The position numbers and the translations under genes are program-made. Positions 49,474 to 61,660 of a stretch of 64,000 nucleotides of DNA are shown piece by piece. Numbering within the stretch: position 1 is the first letter of the stretch; the number at the start of each line of letters is the position of its first letter. Origin of the DNA: Sphagnum compactum (Eukaryota > Bryophyta > Sphagnopsida > Sphagnales); contig OZ234495.1 in NCBI GenBank assembly GCA_965153455.1, forward strand, positions 15,806,875 to 15,870,874. Direction: 5' to 3'. Below the pieces are notes generated by a model that worked only from the letters and a program-made list of their open reading frames with translations, was not told where the DNA came from and searched no databases.

Positions 49474-51258
49474 ATGAGGGAAACTTACTTGTATTTCATG
49501 GGTTGTATGTTGATGATTGTGTAATGATGAGCAATGACATTGCATTGTTGGAGAAAACAAAATCAAATTTCACATTAAAATTGCATATGATAGATGTTGG
49601 TCCTATTTGATATTGTTTTGGAATACAGATTATATAGGATCGAAATAATTGATTGATGTTTCTCTCACAAGAAAAATATGTAAATGACATATTAAAGAAA
49701 TTCAACATGGATATTTGCAAACCAATTTCAACCCTAGTGCAACCAAAAATCAAACTTTCAAAGGAAATGCCACTAGAAGTTGATGTAAAGGAGGAAATGA
49801 GTAAAATACCTTACTCCAATGTTGTTGGTAGCTTAATGTATTGCATGGTATGTACTAGACCCAACATTACTTATGTTGTTGACATTGTTGTTCAATTCAT
49901 GTCCTCTCCCTATGTTCACCATTGGGGAGTAATCAAAAAAAAATTCCGATACTTACAAGGTACAAGAACTTTTGAAATTGAATTCAAAGGGAACATGTAA
50001 AAGAGTAAAAGTTTGCAAAACCTAAATATCATAAATTGGTGTGATGTTGATTGGGTTGGTGATGTAGACACTTGCAAATCAACCACAAGATTAATCTTCA
50101 TGTTGGTCATGGGAACAATTTCTTGGAAAAGTAAATGACAACCAATATTTGTCTTATCAAGCATTAAAGCCAAATCTTGGTTGCAAATGCTGGTTAATAG
50201 CTTGGGTTTGAAAATAACCAATTTTACAATAAATTTTTCAAATAATCAAAGTAATATTGCACTTGCAAATGGGTGCAATCATAATCAAATGAGCCAATAG
50301 TGACAAAAGGACTCAACGACAATGGACCTTTTTTAACATTTGGACTTTTTTCATAGAAAGGATTTTTTGAAGGATTTTTTTTGCAACATGTTCTTAAAAA
50401 TATTGTAATTTCCCCAAATAAATTATATTACTTTTCTTAACTCTTTTTGAATAAATATGAATTTTCTACAAGTGTACAAAATTTTCCAAATTCTATGATT
50501 GGTTTTGAAAAACGATCATAATTTCAAATCATGCTAAAATATGATAATTACTTTAAGCTTTAGTTTTTTGTATCATGAGTTCTAACTTTGTTCATATGTC
50601 ATACACATTATGGCCCATTCACATCTAACAATTAAATGACTCTTAAATTTTGAAATTTTGAAAATTATATTTTGAATTTCTAAAAATTTCAAAGACCACA
50701 AATTTGAAATTATGAGTGTTTTTCATATGTGGATGGCAAGTTATCATCATTTCAAAAAAATTCCCATCAATTTTTTTTCATTAAAAGAGTCCTTAGCCTA
50801 GTGTTTTATAAAACTAATTTTGGGGTGTTAAAGTTCAAAAGTCTTTTACTAAAAACAAAATTCAATTTATTAAATTAAATGATTAAAAAAAATCTTCAAC
50901 ATTCATATAAATCATTTAGCACAAATTTCCTTGATGAACATGACATTAAAATGGCATTACACAAATATGTTTGAAAACTTTGACAGTTTTTTAGTCGTTT
51001 GTCATGGTTTTTGGTTCATTTGAATGTGATCGCATTCAAAGAATCCCAAATTTCATGTAATAACAAAACACATTGAATTGCAACATCATTTTATCAAAAA
51101 AAAATTGGAGAGTGGAGAAGTACACCTCACATTTTGCAACATTAAAAAAATGTTTCGTGACTTCTTAACTAAAAGGCTTCCAAAAATTAAACATGTGAAA
51201 TATAAAAGTTCAATTGGTGTGTTTTCTTTGGTGGAACAAAAAGAAGTCTATGTTGAAT
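49474..51258 (+). pseudogene. Copia reverse transcriptase and RNase H remnants
   Basis: Starting in mid-domain, one can read LLVFHGLYVDDCVMMSND with the YVDD catalytic box, then across stops FLSQEKYVNDILKKFNMD, VVGSLMYCMVCTRPNI and a WCDVDWVGD RNase H core. At 51039-51258 the RNase H C-terminus appears (HHFIKKKLESGEV and FLTKRLPKIKH). In between is about 750 bases of AT-rich DNA without similarity, probably another insertion or extreme decay. The N-terminal part of the reverse transcriptase is missing. Confidence 0.85.
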
Positions 51259-51382
51259 AACTCCGTGACAAAGGTGCAAAGCACAATAGTGGCTCATGGT
51301 TGCAAACCTAAGATGTAATGAAGGGATGATTCATTCATTGATGATTTTTTCAATTAAGATGATTTTAAGGTTTATAGGGGAT

Positions 51383-51588
51383 TGTTGAAAGGTTACTCAC
51401 TAATTCAATTTTAATTGGATAGATAGACACATTACTAGGAGTTACATCATTTTAGTTAGATTCTGCCTTTTGGCTATACCTTTGTAATATGCCCCTTGTG
51501 GGTTGTTTCTTATATGATATGTTTTTCCAATAATTTGGTTTTTTTTTTAATCTCATAATTGAGTGTAATATTCATAAGTTTTATTACA
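51383..51588 (+). repeat. 3' LTR of the copia element
   Basis: Starts TGTTGAAAGG directly after a purine-rich stretch (GGTTTATAGGGGAT) and ends TTATTACA. Its last 175 bases match the 5' LTR segment at 27944-28113. Confidence 0.75.
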
Positions 51589-53890
51589 CCGATCTCTATA
51601 GGGATTTGAAAACCCACACTATTTTGTAACAACCAATGGTTAATGTTCGAAGTATCAAATGCACACAATATTTGATTATTCATTTGGCTTACCTTATTCA
51701 TAGCTATTTGCAAAAAAATGGAAAACTCATAATGAGAAAGACATGGATTCAAAAAAGGTTTTATAAAAAATGTTTTGGGTCATTAAAGGACAAGTGAAAA
51801 AATTTTAAACATTTCAATTCTAAAGTTCAAAGAATATCTAAAGTATCAATAACGTATTGTGTTTGCATAACTATTACAAATTATAGGGCAAACTAGAACT
51901 TGGGGATGCAAATTCAACAAATCGAATGGATCCATTGGTGAGTTTTGGTGTAAAGAAATTATATTTTAGAGAAAGCAAGGTAGCAAAAGTAAAAGGAAAA
52001 ATAATTAAACAAAAATTGTTTGAGTAGTGATCATATATTTTGCAATTATTCTAAATTGAAACAAAATTTATTAAAAGTTGAGTTCTATAAATCAATTACA
52101 AATCAAAATAGATCCAATGATTGAACTAAAATCGAACCACATTAAATTTGAATTAAATTGGATGTAACTAATTGTGCTTAAATCTAATGTTATTTTGTTG
52201 GCTTCAACACTTTAGCAAACAAAGCCGCCACTTGAGCTTAAAAAAAAGTCCTTGTTTTTTCACTTTGTAACAGTTAAGCAATAATTTTCATTGTCATGTC
52301 CATTTTCATTTTCTTTATCCCCTTTACATTCAGTGAGAAATCCTTGATTATTTTTGTAATTAAAACATCTTCTACACGCAATTTTACTTTTTTCTTTTAT
52401 CCATTCTGGCTAGTTTTTACCTTAAATCCCAAGTCAATTATTGACCCTTGTATTTGAAATATCAACATTAGTAAAAGAATCAACACCTTGTGTTTCATCA
52501 TCATTTTGTGAAACAAGGCTAGTAAGTAGACATAAAATAACAATAAAACCCATGAAAATTTTGGTTTACATTTTTTAAAAATTATATATATAATAGTTGT
52601 TCATTGTTGTGCATTGATTTTCAAACTGTTTCAATTAGTTTTTTGTCTACTTGTTTGAAAAGCAAATAGGTTCAAACTTTATTTTATGTAGTGAAAAACT
52701 CTGGTAAAATATGTGGTAAGTAGGTTTTAATAGATAGATTTTATATTTTCTATTATGGCCGCACCTCAAAACTATAATGATATTTATATCCCCAAAAGTA
52801 AGAGAACAACTAAATTTTAAAAGTAAACTAAAAGTATCCCCATTTACAAATTTACCACCTAGCAAATGGGAATACTTTTGGTCTAGTTAAAAAAAAAAAT
52901 TGGTCTTAATTGTTTTGGAAGTGAATACTTATAGTAATAATAGAGGTGTGAGATGGTTTACAATTATATTTCCACCCATTTTTATGTTACTTGTTTGTTT
53001 TATATGCATGATACAAGGTAAATATAGAGACACTCATTTTTTTGTCTACTTTACCATTTTTTTTACCCCTTCCCAATGTCAAGATTTTGTAGAACAACTT
53101 ATTCATATGCAATGCAAGTTTTTTCCTACACAACAAGGAGATATTACGGTTAATATATTTTTCTTTTACTAGTAAGCATAAAAGAAAAATCTCTTCCCAA
53201 CAACTTTATGAGTTTCTTTCTAAAGGTGCATTAAGGTTTTTCCTTTAATATAAAGTCGTGAAAAGATATAGGGCTTCAAAGGATGATAATAAATGAACAA
53301 ATATATTTATTTCAATTTTGATAAACACATGTATTAAGAAGTATTGGGAGTACAATAGGAAGATTTTCATGAAGGAAAATTCCAGAAAACATGTTTTGTT
53401 TTCCAATGGTGATAAAATAATTTTGCTTCATTTTATAGATTATCAAAGCCATTGCCGCAAGTGAAGTGAAATGTAAGCTCAACTTCTATCAATAGTTGTC
53501 CTAATAAATTTATTCGCTAGTAATTCACATCCCTCTACTTGCAAAATTACTCATGCACATGAGGTTGTTGAGATATAATGACCTAGTGTGACAAAAAAGG
53601 AAGCAACCTAAAACTTCAAGAATTCCATACATGTAGTTTTCATTTCTTCACAATAGATTCATAGGTCCATCAACTAGAGTTTTGATGTTTCAATCTTACA
53701 ATCACTTCTTCCACATAAACCTTCCCCAAACCATAACATTTGTTGGAGTTCATTTTTGTTGATTAATAAGAATTTTATATCTTTGTTGAACCTATCTTCT
53801 ATCTAATGATGTTTTGTAGAGATTGTTGGATCAAATCTCTCAAAACTTTTTCAATAGGCAATCTTGGTTTTACACATAATCAGCTTTTGA
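51589..53890. other. AT-rich spacer, no gene seen
   Basis: Dense stops in all frames; the longest frames come from A/T composition. No repeats of note. Confidence 0.5.
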
Positions 53891-53898
53891 ACAACAAC

Positions 53899-54215
53899 CC
53901 CATAGATGTTCTTTCAACAGCTCACTCATAAATGTAATAGAGAAGAGATAATATCCCCAACTACATTGAATTCCCTGAAGTTCCCAAGATTAGGGTTTCA
54001 ATTTTTTAAATGCCTCCCCAACTGAGATCCTACATATGCTCTCCCAACAACTCCCTCATAAATTTAACAGAGAAGAAACAATGTCCCACAACAACATTGA
54101 TTTCTCTTAACATAATTCAGATACCAAATTCCCCAAAGTTCCCCAACTTAGGGTTTCAACTTTCTGAATGCCTCCCCAATTGAATCCCCTCGGACTGATG
54201 TTCTTTCAAATCGGC
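53899..54215. repeat. Tandem repeat, two and a partial third copy
   Basis: The unit with 'GATGTTCTTTCAACAGCTC', 'CTCATAAATGTAATAGAGAAG', 'AGGGTTTCAATTTT' and 'GCCTCCCCAACTGA' at 53899-54025 is followed by a second copy at 54026-54183 and by the start of a third ('GATGTTCTTTCAAATCGG'). Unit length is about 127 to 158 bases because of an indel. Confidence 0.75.
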
Positions 54216-54962
54216 CAACATTGTCCCCCATGGAGTTCCATGAATTCCAACATCTTTACTTATTTGTTCATTCATACCATTTTAGTATGCAATGAAAGAA
54301 TACTTGGAGTTAGAATACCTACTAAAACAAATGTTTAGGGCATTCTTCCCATCAACCATTCACTTCACAACCACTAATGACATTCATTCACCTATCTACT
54401 TCTCTCTACTATCACCACACACAATTCATCAAGAACATTAAAGGAAAAGAGACACTTAACTTTTGGAGTCCCCTTCTTCTTAAATCTCGACGTCCTCCAC
54501 CTCTTCACTAAGTCCATCCTCCCCTACCTTTGTAGAGCTTGTCATTTCCAAAACACTTGAAGTATAACAAATAGAATTCATCACACTTGTCGTTTTGGAC
54601 TTCCACAAAGCAAGCACACACCACAAAACATTTGGTTGAAATAACCTGCAACAAACAACACAAACACTCTCATATACACAAAATCAAAAACAGTTCTATC
54701 AATTAACCCATCTTTTGTCGTTTTCTACATTCGACGACTTAATCCACCAATTCATTAGGTCTTCATCCCAATGGGTTTTTATTTAACCTCCTTTCATCCC
54801 ACACTAGTATGAGAACATTACGTAACATAATGATTGAGGTAGATTAGCATGGTGGGGTTCTCTTGTTATATAATATAATACATAATTTTTCATGGAATTG
54901 GCTTTATTTGACAAAAAAATTATTTTTTCTTGGCTAAACCTTTATCTACATTACCTTACAAT

Positions 54963-55087
54963 TTTTTGAATTTTTTTTCAAAAGCCACCCAGACCCCAAT
55001 GGGAGCATTGGTTACCTAAAACAAAAGTTCTGATTCAATTTTTTTTTTTTTTTTTCCAAAACCCACCCAGACCCCAATTGGGGCTGA
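54963..55087. repeat. Duplicated T-tract plus CCACCCAGACCCC segment
   Basis: A run of T, then CAAAAGCCACCCAGACCCCA at 54963-54999 recurs as CAAAACCCACCCAGACCCCA at 55036-55075. It lies just upstream of the geranylgeranyltransferase gene. Confidence 0.7.
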
Positions 55088-55295
55088 GTTGGGTTTCATC
55101 CACATAAAAACCCCTAAACCAGTTGTCTCCAACTGGTGCGTGCATTGGTGGGGTGTTGTTGGGTCACACTGGTTTGGTTCCGAGTCCGGTTCCAGTAGGA
55201 ACTTTTACAACAGGGCCCAGTTCTTGTAGCACGAGCCTCATGGCACTTTCCCAGTTCTAGCACATGAAAGAGAAGAGAGAAAGGAAGGAAGAGCG

Positions 55296-58200
55296 ATGGC
55301 GGAGAAGGAGGATGTGGTGGTGAGTTATGGCGGTGGTGGCCGTGGTGGATTTGCCATAGATGACCATGTGGAATATTTCAAAACCATGCTCCAGGAGCTT
55401 CCTTCCCCTTATGAAGCTCAAGACACGAATCGTCTCGTTCTGGCTTATTTAGCCGTCTCTGCGCTCGATCTTCTGAATGCACTACATCAGGCAAGCTTCT
55501 TCTTATTCTTCTTCTTCTTCTTCTTCTTTCATTTTCTTCCTTGTTACTTGTATCGCTCATTTGTCTTCAAAAGACCAGGTTTTCTTCTATCTAGGTCATA
55601 CCCTAACCCTTGGGGCTTGGATTCTGAGCCTTAACCCTAGACATTGGGGTTTTCTTGGATTGAAAGATGTGATGAGCATTCTAAAAGTCTCTAAACCTTA
55701 TTGGATTTTGAAGATTTGATTTTGATTACAGTTGTAGAACGCTTGGCTGATTGGACTGCATTGCTTTTGGATTCTGAGCCCTAACCCTAGACATCGGGGT
55801 TTCTTGGATTGACAGATGTGATTAGCATTCTAAGTCTTTCAGCCTTATCAGATTTTGAAGATTTGATTTTGATTACAGTTGTAGAACGCGAGGCCCATTG
55901 GACTGCAGTGCTTTTGGATTCTGAGCCCTAACCATAGTAGACATCAGGGATTCTTGGATTGAAAGATGTGATTGGCATTCTAAGTCTCTCAGCCTTATTC
56001 GACTTGGAAGATTCGATTTGACTACAGTTGTAAAACGCTTGGCCATTTGGACTGCAGTGTGTGTAATTATCACAAGGTGCAGCAGAATTGTCCAAGTTTG
56101 AACTATACAAAGGATTTTCATGTGCAAATATGTTCAGAGTTGGTAGTTGTTTTTTTCATTTAGTTGTACAGGAATCAGATACAATTTGTATCATTTGAAG
56201 TAGGAACAGTTGCATGGGTGATATTGAGCGTCAGACAAGGTGGGCTGCTGCATTTGAAGTGCAGGTGGTGGCAAAAGATATTATTGACTGGGTCTATGGA
56301 CTTCAAGTTCTTCCCCTCAATGGTGATGGAAACTCTACTTTTGAAGATGGTAATTCTAAGCTTCCTAGACTTCAACCATCTTCTGCAGCAGTAAAATATA
56401 TTCCTCTATATGTAAGGTGTCTTTCTGTGCCTTAGGGTTAGATGATTGCTTGTACATGGACAAGCTAAAAGGAAAGTTTGTTGCAGTTCAAATGAGAATA
56501 CTATTGACAAACTTTGCCTGTTTTTGCCACCTGGAGCCCTTGACTGGAATCTGATTCATACAGGTGGCTGTTATGCAGATACCATTGGCTGCTTCATACT
56601 TGTGTTAGATGACAGTTTCTCTTTGTAGGATGTTGTTGTGAACATAGTGACACTTGGGTCACTGTGTCCTCTTGGTTTTGGAATTTACAACGAATGTCTC
56701 CATATACTTCCATTGGAAGTTTGGGTGAGCTTCTGAGTTGATCAGTGATATGTTTGATAGCATTGAGTAAACATGGGGTTACTAGTTATGGATATGAGGT
56801 ATATTGACTTTGTAACTCCATCTGGGTGACACTTGCAGAGGCATTATACGGGTTCCGAGGCTCTACTTCAATTGGTTTGCACTTCAGCTCATGTGGGGTA
56901 GGGTTCCTCTACCTCTCCCTAGTCCCATTTTGCCAGTTTTCCAAAATGTAGTCAAGCATTCTCCTGTCATTGTCAGACCTACAGTTCCTGTTGCTATTAA
57001 AGGGTTCAACACAAGCAACATCCTGCATCATTTCTGGTTTGGGAAGGGGAGAAGAGTGAGAGGGTTCCTTTAGGGAATGCATTGTGATTTTCCAGGCTCC
57101 TCCATTGCTGTATGATGGAGGCCACATGGCAGTAACCTATTCTGCACTGGCGATTCTGAGGATCCTTGGGGATGATTTTTCATCTGTTGCGCGCAAGTCG
57201 GTGCTCAAGTCTGTTCGAGCACTTCAGCAGATTGATGGCAGGTTAGAGCAGGGCAATTAGAGTCCCTAGTCCTTAATTGTAATATCCATGGATTGTTCTT
57301 TCTTCACAGTTTGTTGTTAAGAAGTGGTGTTAAATTTTTTTTACAAAGATGGGTGGCAACCAGTTCCCCACAGGCAGATTGGGTTCTTGTCCATGACTCT
57401 CTTCCATTTGGGAGGTTGATAAGTTCACATTGGCGGATGCCAAGTCTCATTTGGCTACACATGGACACATACAATAAATATTTTGCAGATGATGGCCATT
57501 CTCACAACTGTTCCTACTCCAAGGTAGTGGGAGCTAGGGGGGTACACTCTATGTATAAGGTGAAGCCCAGACACTTATATTGAAAACAGATGGTGGATGT
57601 GCTGGCCAGCTTTTGTCCTGTCCACCTTGGAGCTGAGAAAGATGTACGTTTCAGTTTTTGTGCAGGTGAAGATCTCTGTTCCTCACCTTACTTTCTTATT
57701 GTGGGAGTGAGGTCAAAAGGTGTGTATGTAAACACCAATATAACTCTGGAATTGTTGGTCTGAAAGTGGCACAAGAATCCTTCAGAGAGGAGTTGGAATT
57801 ATGTCATGGCCTTGAATGTTGCCCCTGCCCTTTGTTCAATGCCTAAAGGGCCTTGCTACGTGCTAGGGAACTCAAAGAAGTATATAAATTTTTGTTTTCT
57901 CATGGGGTGTGTGGGTTTGAGGAGGTCACAGCCGCAATATGCATGATGTTGGATGACCGGGAAGCCATGGATTTAGAGAAGGCTCTTGAATATGTTCTCA
58001 GTTGTCAGGTACTCGTGCATACACCAACCTTCTAGAACTAAGATTTTTGATGCGTTTTAATATGCACTAAGGTGTTCAGGGGTGAAAGCCTATCAATCAA
58101 GTCCTTTATGCAAAGCTGTGATGTTAGAGTTCAAGGTACTTGTAAGAACATAAAGGCTAAGTGCATGTAATTCTTACAGTTTTCCTATGACATGCATTTA

Positions 58201-60058
58201 CCAGGAATTTTATTTTAGGGTGAGACCTATTTTAGTCCAACTGCTAAGATTTACTACCATCATCTAAAGAGAGATGTCATGATCAGCTAAGTGCATGAAT
58301 GTCGTTGCATGTGCAGTCATATGATGGCGGCTTTGGATTATGCCCAGGTCTTGAACCACATGGTGAGATCTCCACTGTTTTACTTCGCATCTCAATATAT
58401 GGAGGAGCCCTTGAATTTGCAGCTCTTCAATGTTACATCCAATTGCAGGAATTGATGAGATTTTGTACAAATTGTCCAGCATACTCACATGTGTACTTCC
58501 TGACCATGAGGTCCAAAGTGTGCAGTGATCATGGAAATTTTGGTGTGGAGTTTGTATGTCTCTTGTAATCATCTACTGTATCATTCTTTTGCTTGTACAT
58601 GTTACACAGGGGGTGCGACGTATTGTGCAGTTGCAACTTTAAAGCTTGTTGGACGACTTACTCCTAAATCAGAAAATGGCGATAAATTTGTGGCACTTCT
58701 CCCTGGTCATGAGAGCCTAATAGGGTGGTGCTTGTGGGTGGGTTTACTCTCTCACTGTGTTACTGTATTTGTCCAGATTCTCATCTACTATGTGATTATG
58801 GAGCTGAGATGAACACATGAACTGTTTGAGAATAAGAATGAGCAATTTATCTGGTCACTTATTAAGGGCACCGCTGGTCTTCTCCTTGAATTTTTGAAAC
58901 TATTGTGTTATTCTGGAGAATCACCAGCATGCTTCAGTAAACAGCCTGCAAGGTGGTTAGAAAGATTGGGAGCTAGCTCAGAGCATTAGATACTGTTGTA
59001 CCATGTTGTTTCTGTGGTGTACTTGAGAAGTTACAGGGTTTATCTTCAAATCCACTGTGTACCATGTTCTGGAGCTCATGTCAGAAACTGACTTTGCATG
59101 AGAATGTGGGATGTGTTATTTGGGAGGCAGAGACAAACAGAGACTGGGGGTTTTCAAGGAAGAGCCAACAAGGAGGCTGACAGCTGTTATGCATTCTGGT
59201 TAGTGAGAATAGAACCCAATTGCCCCAAGATGTTGACTGAATGTGGCCATTTCCTAATGCAGTATGTGGGTGTTTATGACCTGTTGAGCAATTTTTTTAA
59301 CAGCTTTGTGTCCTATTCTGCATATGCCTTAGTGTATCAGGTTGTTTTTGAATTTAAAGCCAGTTGTTCAAGAAAATATGGTCGGTTTGTGTGTCAATTT
59401 GAGATGAGGATTGAATAATTATAGACTTCCCTTGTAGTGGCTTTGACATCTGAGAAGTTTGCTAGCCAACCTGCATATATTCTTATATATGGATACAGGG
59501 TGGGTGGGTCCTTGCAGATGCTGGGCGGATACAATTTATGTGACAAAGCTTCAGTACGATCATTCCTACTTTCTTGTCAGACAAAGGTACACTCACATGT
59601 GTGCCATCTAGAGTGCTTTTTAGCCTGCTCAAATTTCTGATTCTCTTCTTCTAACTGGGCCATCAGTTTCATCACCAGATTGTCAAATATGTATATCCAA
59701 GTTAATATAATCCAAGGCATATCAGCAAATCTTCCACAGCAGTTTGTGATGTCCACCTGAACTGACATAAATTGCATTCACTCCCCCAGGTTTGAATCAA
59801 ACTCTTGAACTTATTGAGATCTATGGAGCACCATTGGAAGCCAAATTTTGAATTCTAATGAAATGTCTCTGATTGCAGTATGGTGGCTTCAGCAAATATC
59901 CACCAACCTTGGGCCAAACTGGTTTTCCAGATCTTTTACATTCCTACTACAGCATCTGTGGCTTTAGCTTACTGGAGGAGCCTGGGTTGAAGTCCTTGTG
60001 TTGTGAGCTGGGTATCAGTAGGCATGCAGCTGATGAGTTCCCACTCTTGATTTCCTAG
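55296..60058 (+). CDS. GGB: Protein geranylgeranyltransferase type I beta subunit
   Basis: Beta subunit of the cytosolic zinc enzyme that attaches geranylgeranyl to CaaX-box proteins, paired with the shared FTase/GGTase alpha subunit. Eleven exons join in one frame: 55296-55490, 56265-56349, 56839-56897, 57096-57241, 57610-57665, 57932-58008, 58317-58362, 58610-58733, 59127-59198, 59499-59586 and 59879-60058, giving 375 residues, the same length as I recall for Arabidopsis GGB. The prenyltransferase repeats are visible: SYDGGFGLCPG, GGATYCAVATL, QTETGGFQGR and YGGFSKYP. Zinc ligands are present at D281 and C283 (ADSCYAFW) and H337 (DLLHSYY). Intron 1 uses a GC donor (CAG|GCAAGC). Exon 3 is the least certain; its end at 56897 was chosen because it keeps the frame into exon 4. 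All other introns are GT-AG. Confidence 0.92.
55617..56060 (+). repeat. Three tandem repeats of 147-150 bp in GGB intron 1
   Basis: Copies start at 55617, 55767 and 55914, each with TTGGATTCTGAGCC, 'CTAACCCTAGACAT', 'TTCTTGGATTGA', 'GATTACAGTTGTAGAACGC' or close variants, and end in 'TTGGACTGCA'. They differ by scattered substitutions and small indels, so the array is not recent. Confidence 0.9.
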
Positions 60059-61660
60059 TGCATTGTTTTGAGCAGCATTGAACTAGAAACTTGAAAATAC
60101 TGTGTCAAAGTAAAGTAATGATCTTTCATGCCTCTTCTCTTCTCTCTTTCATAGCTTTGGTGAAGAGACTAGAGGTTTTTCAGAGTCAGGTTCTACCATC
60201 TGCAGTCTTCCATAATCTTGCCAGTGAAAAAATTCCCAAAAAATGAAGACAGAGATTTTTATAAGGGTGTTAATTATGTTCAAGGCTGCATAGAATTGTA
60301 GTGGTCATTTTAATTCTGCATTAAACTGAACTAGACATTGAGCTGTTTGTGAGGGGAAGAAGTTAATAGATAGAAAAGTCTTTTAAGATGTTTGAAAGTT
60401 TTTACACACTATTGGGGATTTGTTTTGCATCTTAGGAAGAAAAATCAGACGGTTTTGGAAGCAAATTTAATAAACTTTATATATGGAATGTGATTTTACT
60501 GCAACATTTCTTGTGATGATTCATGTGTGGAATTGTTTCTTTGGGAGTTGCTAGTTTGGGGGGCAGGTGGGGGGTGCATGCAGTCAAAAAGGGGTGCATG
60601 GGGAAATGCACTGCATACACTTCTTTTTGACTGAGCACCTTCCACTGCAAATTGTTGAACTACTACATGTTGATATGATGTTTTTCAAGTGGGGTTGTGA
60701 ATTTTAGAATACGTGAGAAGGAAGTAAGCAAGTTTGTAGGTCACAGCTATCCACTGCTTAGCTAGGTTCTTCCAGTAACTGGTTTTGTCATCTCATTCAG
60801 CTACTACTTTAGGTTTTTTTGTAAGTGGGTTAGGGTGGTCATTTGCTGGTTCCAGGTTTGATTCTGCCAGTTCCACATGTGAGGAACAGTTCGGGAATAC
60901 CAGTTAGGCTCTGGAACAAGCCCTGGTAGAACCATTTACTGTCTGACAGAATGCTGTCTCAGCCTACCAGACTTGGATTATGCAACCTCGCATCCACTCG
61001 AGCACCGCACATTGGATACCCTGTACCCACCGAGTTCTCATGGGCTCAATAATTGTGTGTAACCGAGTACTCATGGGCTCAATAATTGTGTGTAACCCTT
61101 CTTTACTTGGACACATTTCATAACCGCTGTGTGTGTGAATGAAAAGAGGGCATCTCAATTCTGATAAGGAATGGTTATGTCTGGTAACCAGTGAGAGGTC
61201 ACTGGATACTACAAATGAGGCATGCAAAACATAGATGAACTCAATTCTGCAAAGGAAGAAACAACTTCAGAGCAAATTGTTGAAGATAAATAAATAAGTT
61301 CCCACCATGCTGCATACTGACATATGTATTGTGATAATATAGTCCTAGTTCCACAAGCAGAGATGGAGGGACTCTTTCAACTTCAGCTGACATTCTCTTT
61401 GAGCTGAAGAAGCTTCTGTCCTAATTTGTCTTCAGTCCTGGCTTTACAACTCTGGCACTGGGTCATTCCCTCATGAAATCAGCAACAAAACATCTTGTAG
61501 ACTTGTGGTTATGCAGCAACAGCAACTTCCGCGCTTCGCACAAAATGTTATATCTGGTTAGTAATTGGGAAGGACCCTCAAGGGGGGGGGTGCGGGGTAG
61601 GGTACAACAGCAGTAAGGCTTAACAAAGACAGAATGTGGGTGGGGTTACATATTTCTTTC
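60059..61660. other. Intergenic DNA between GGB and the Ca2+-ATPase gene
   Basis: The two genes converge here. No coding frame seen. A 33-34 base tandem duplication (CATGGGCTCAATAATTGTGT, then GTAACC) lies at about 61035-61098. Confidence 0.6.

Larger units (their letters stand above)
27944..51588 (+). mobile_element. Degenerate Ty1/copia LTR retrotransposon, split by insertions
   Basis: Recognisable parts lie in copia order on the plus strand: 5' LTR end, primer-binding site, gag, protease region, integrase, then reverse transcriptase, RNase H and 3' LTR. The order integrase before reverse transcriptase is diagnostic of copia. The two LTR segments (27944-28113 and 51413-51588) clearly match but differ at many sites. 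All coding parts carry stops and frameshifts. Integrase is separated from reverse transcriptase by about 17 kb of unrelated DNA, and the first part of reverse transcriptase is missing, so deletions accompanied the insertions. Confidence 0.8.

Noticed and set aside
61035-61098. A minus-strand 87-codon frame with a repeated peptide
   Set aside because: The repetition comes from a 33-34 base DNA duplication in intergenic DNA; no other coding sign.
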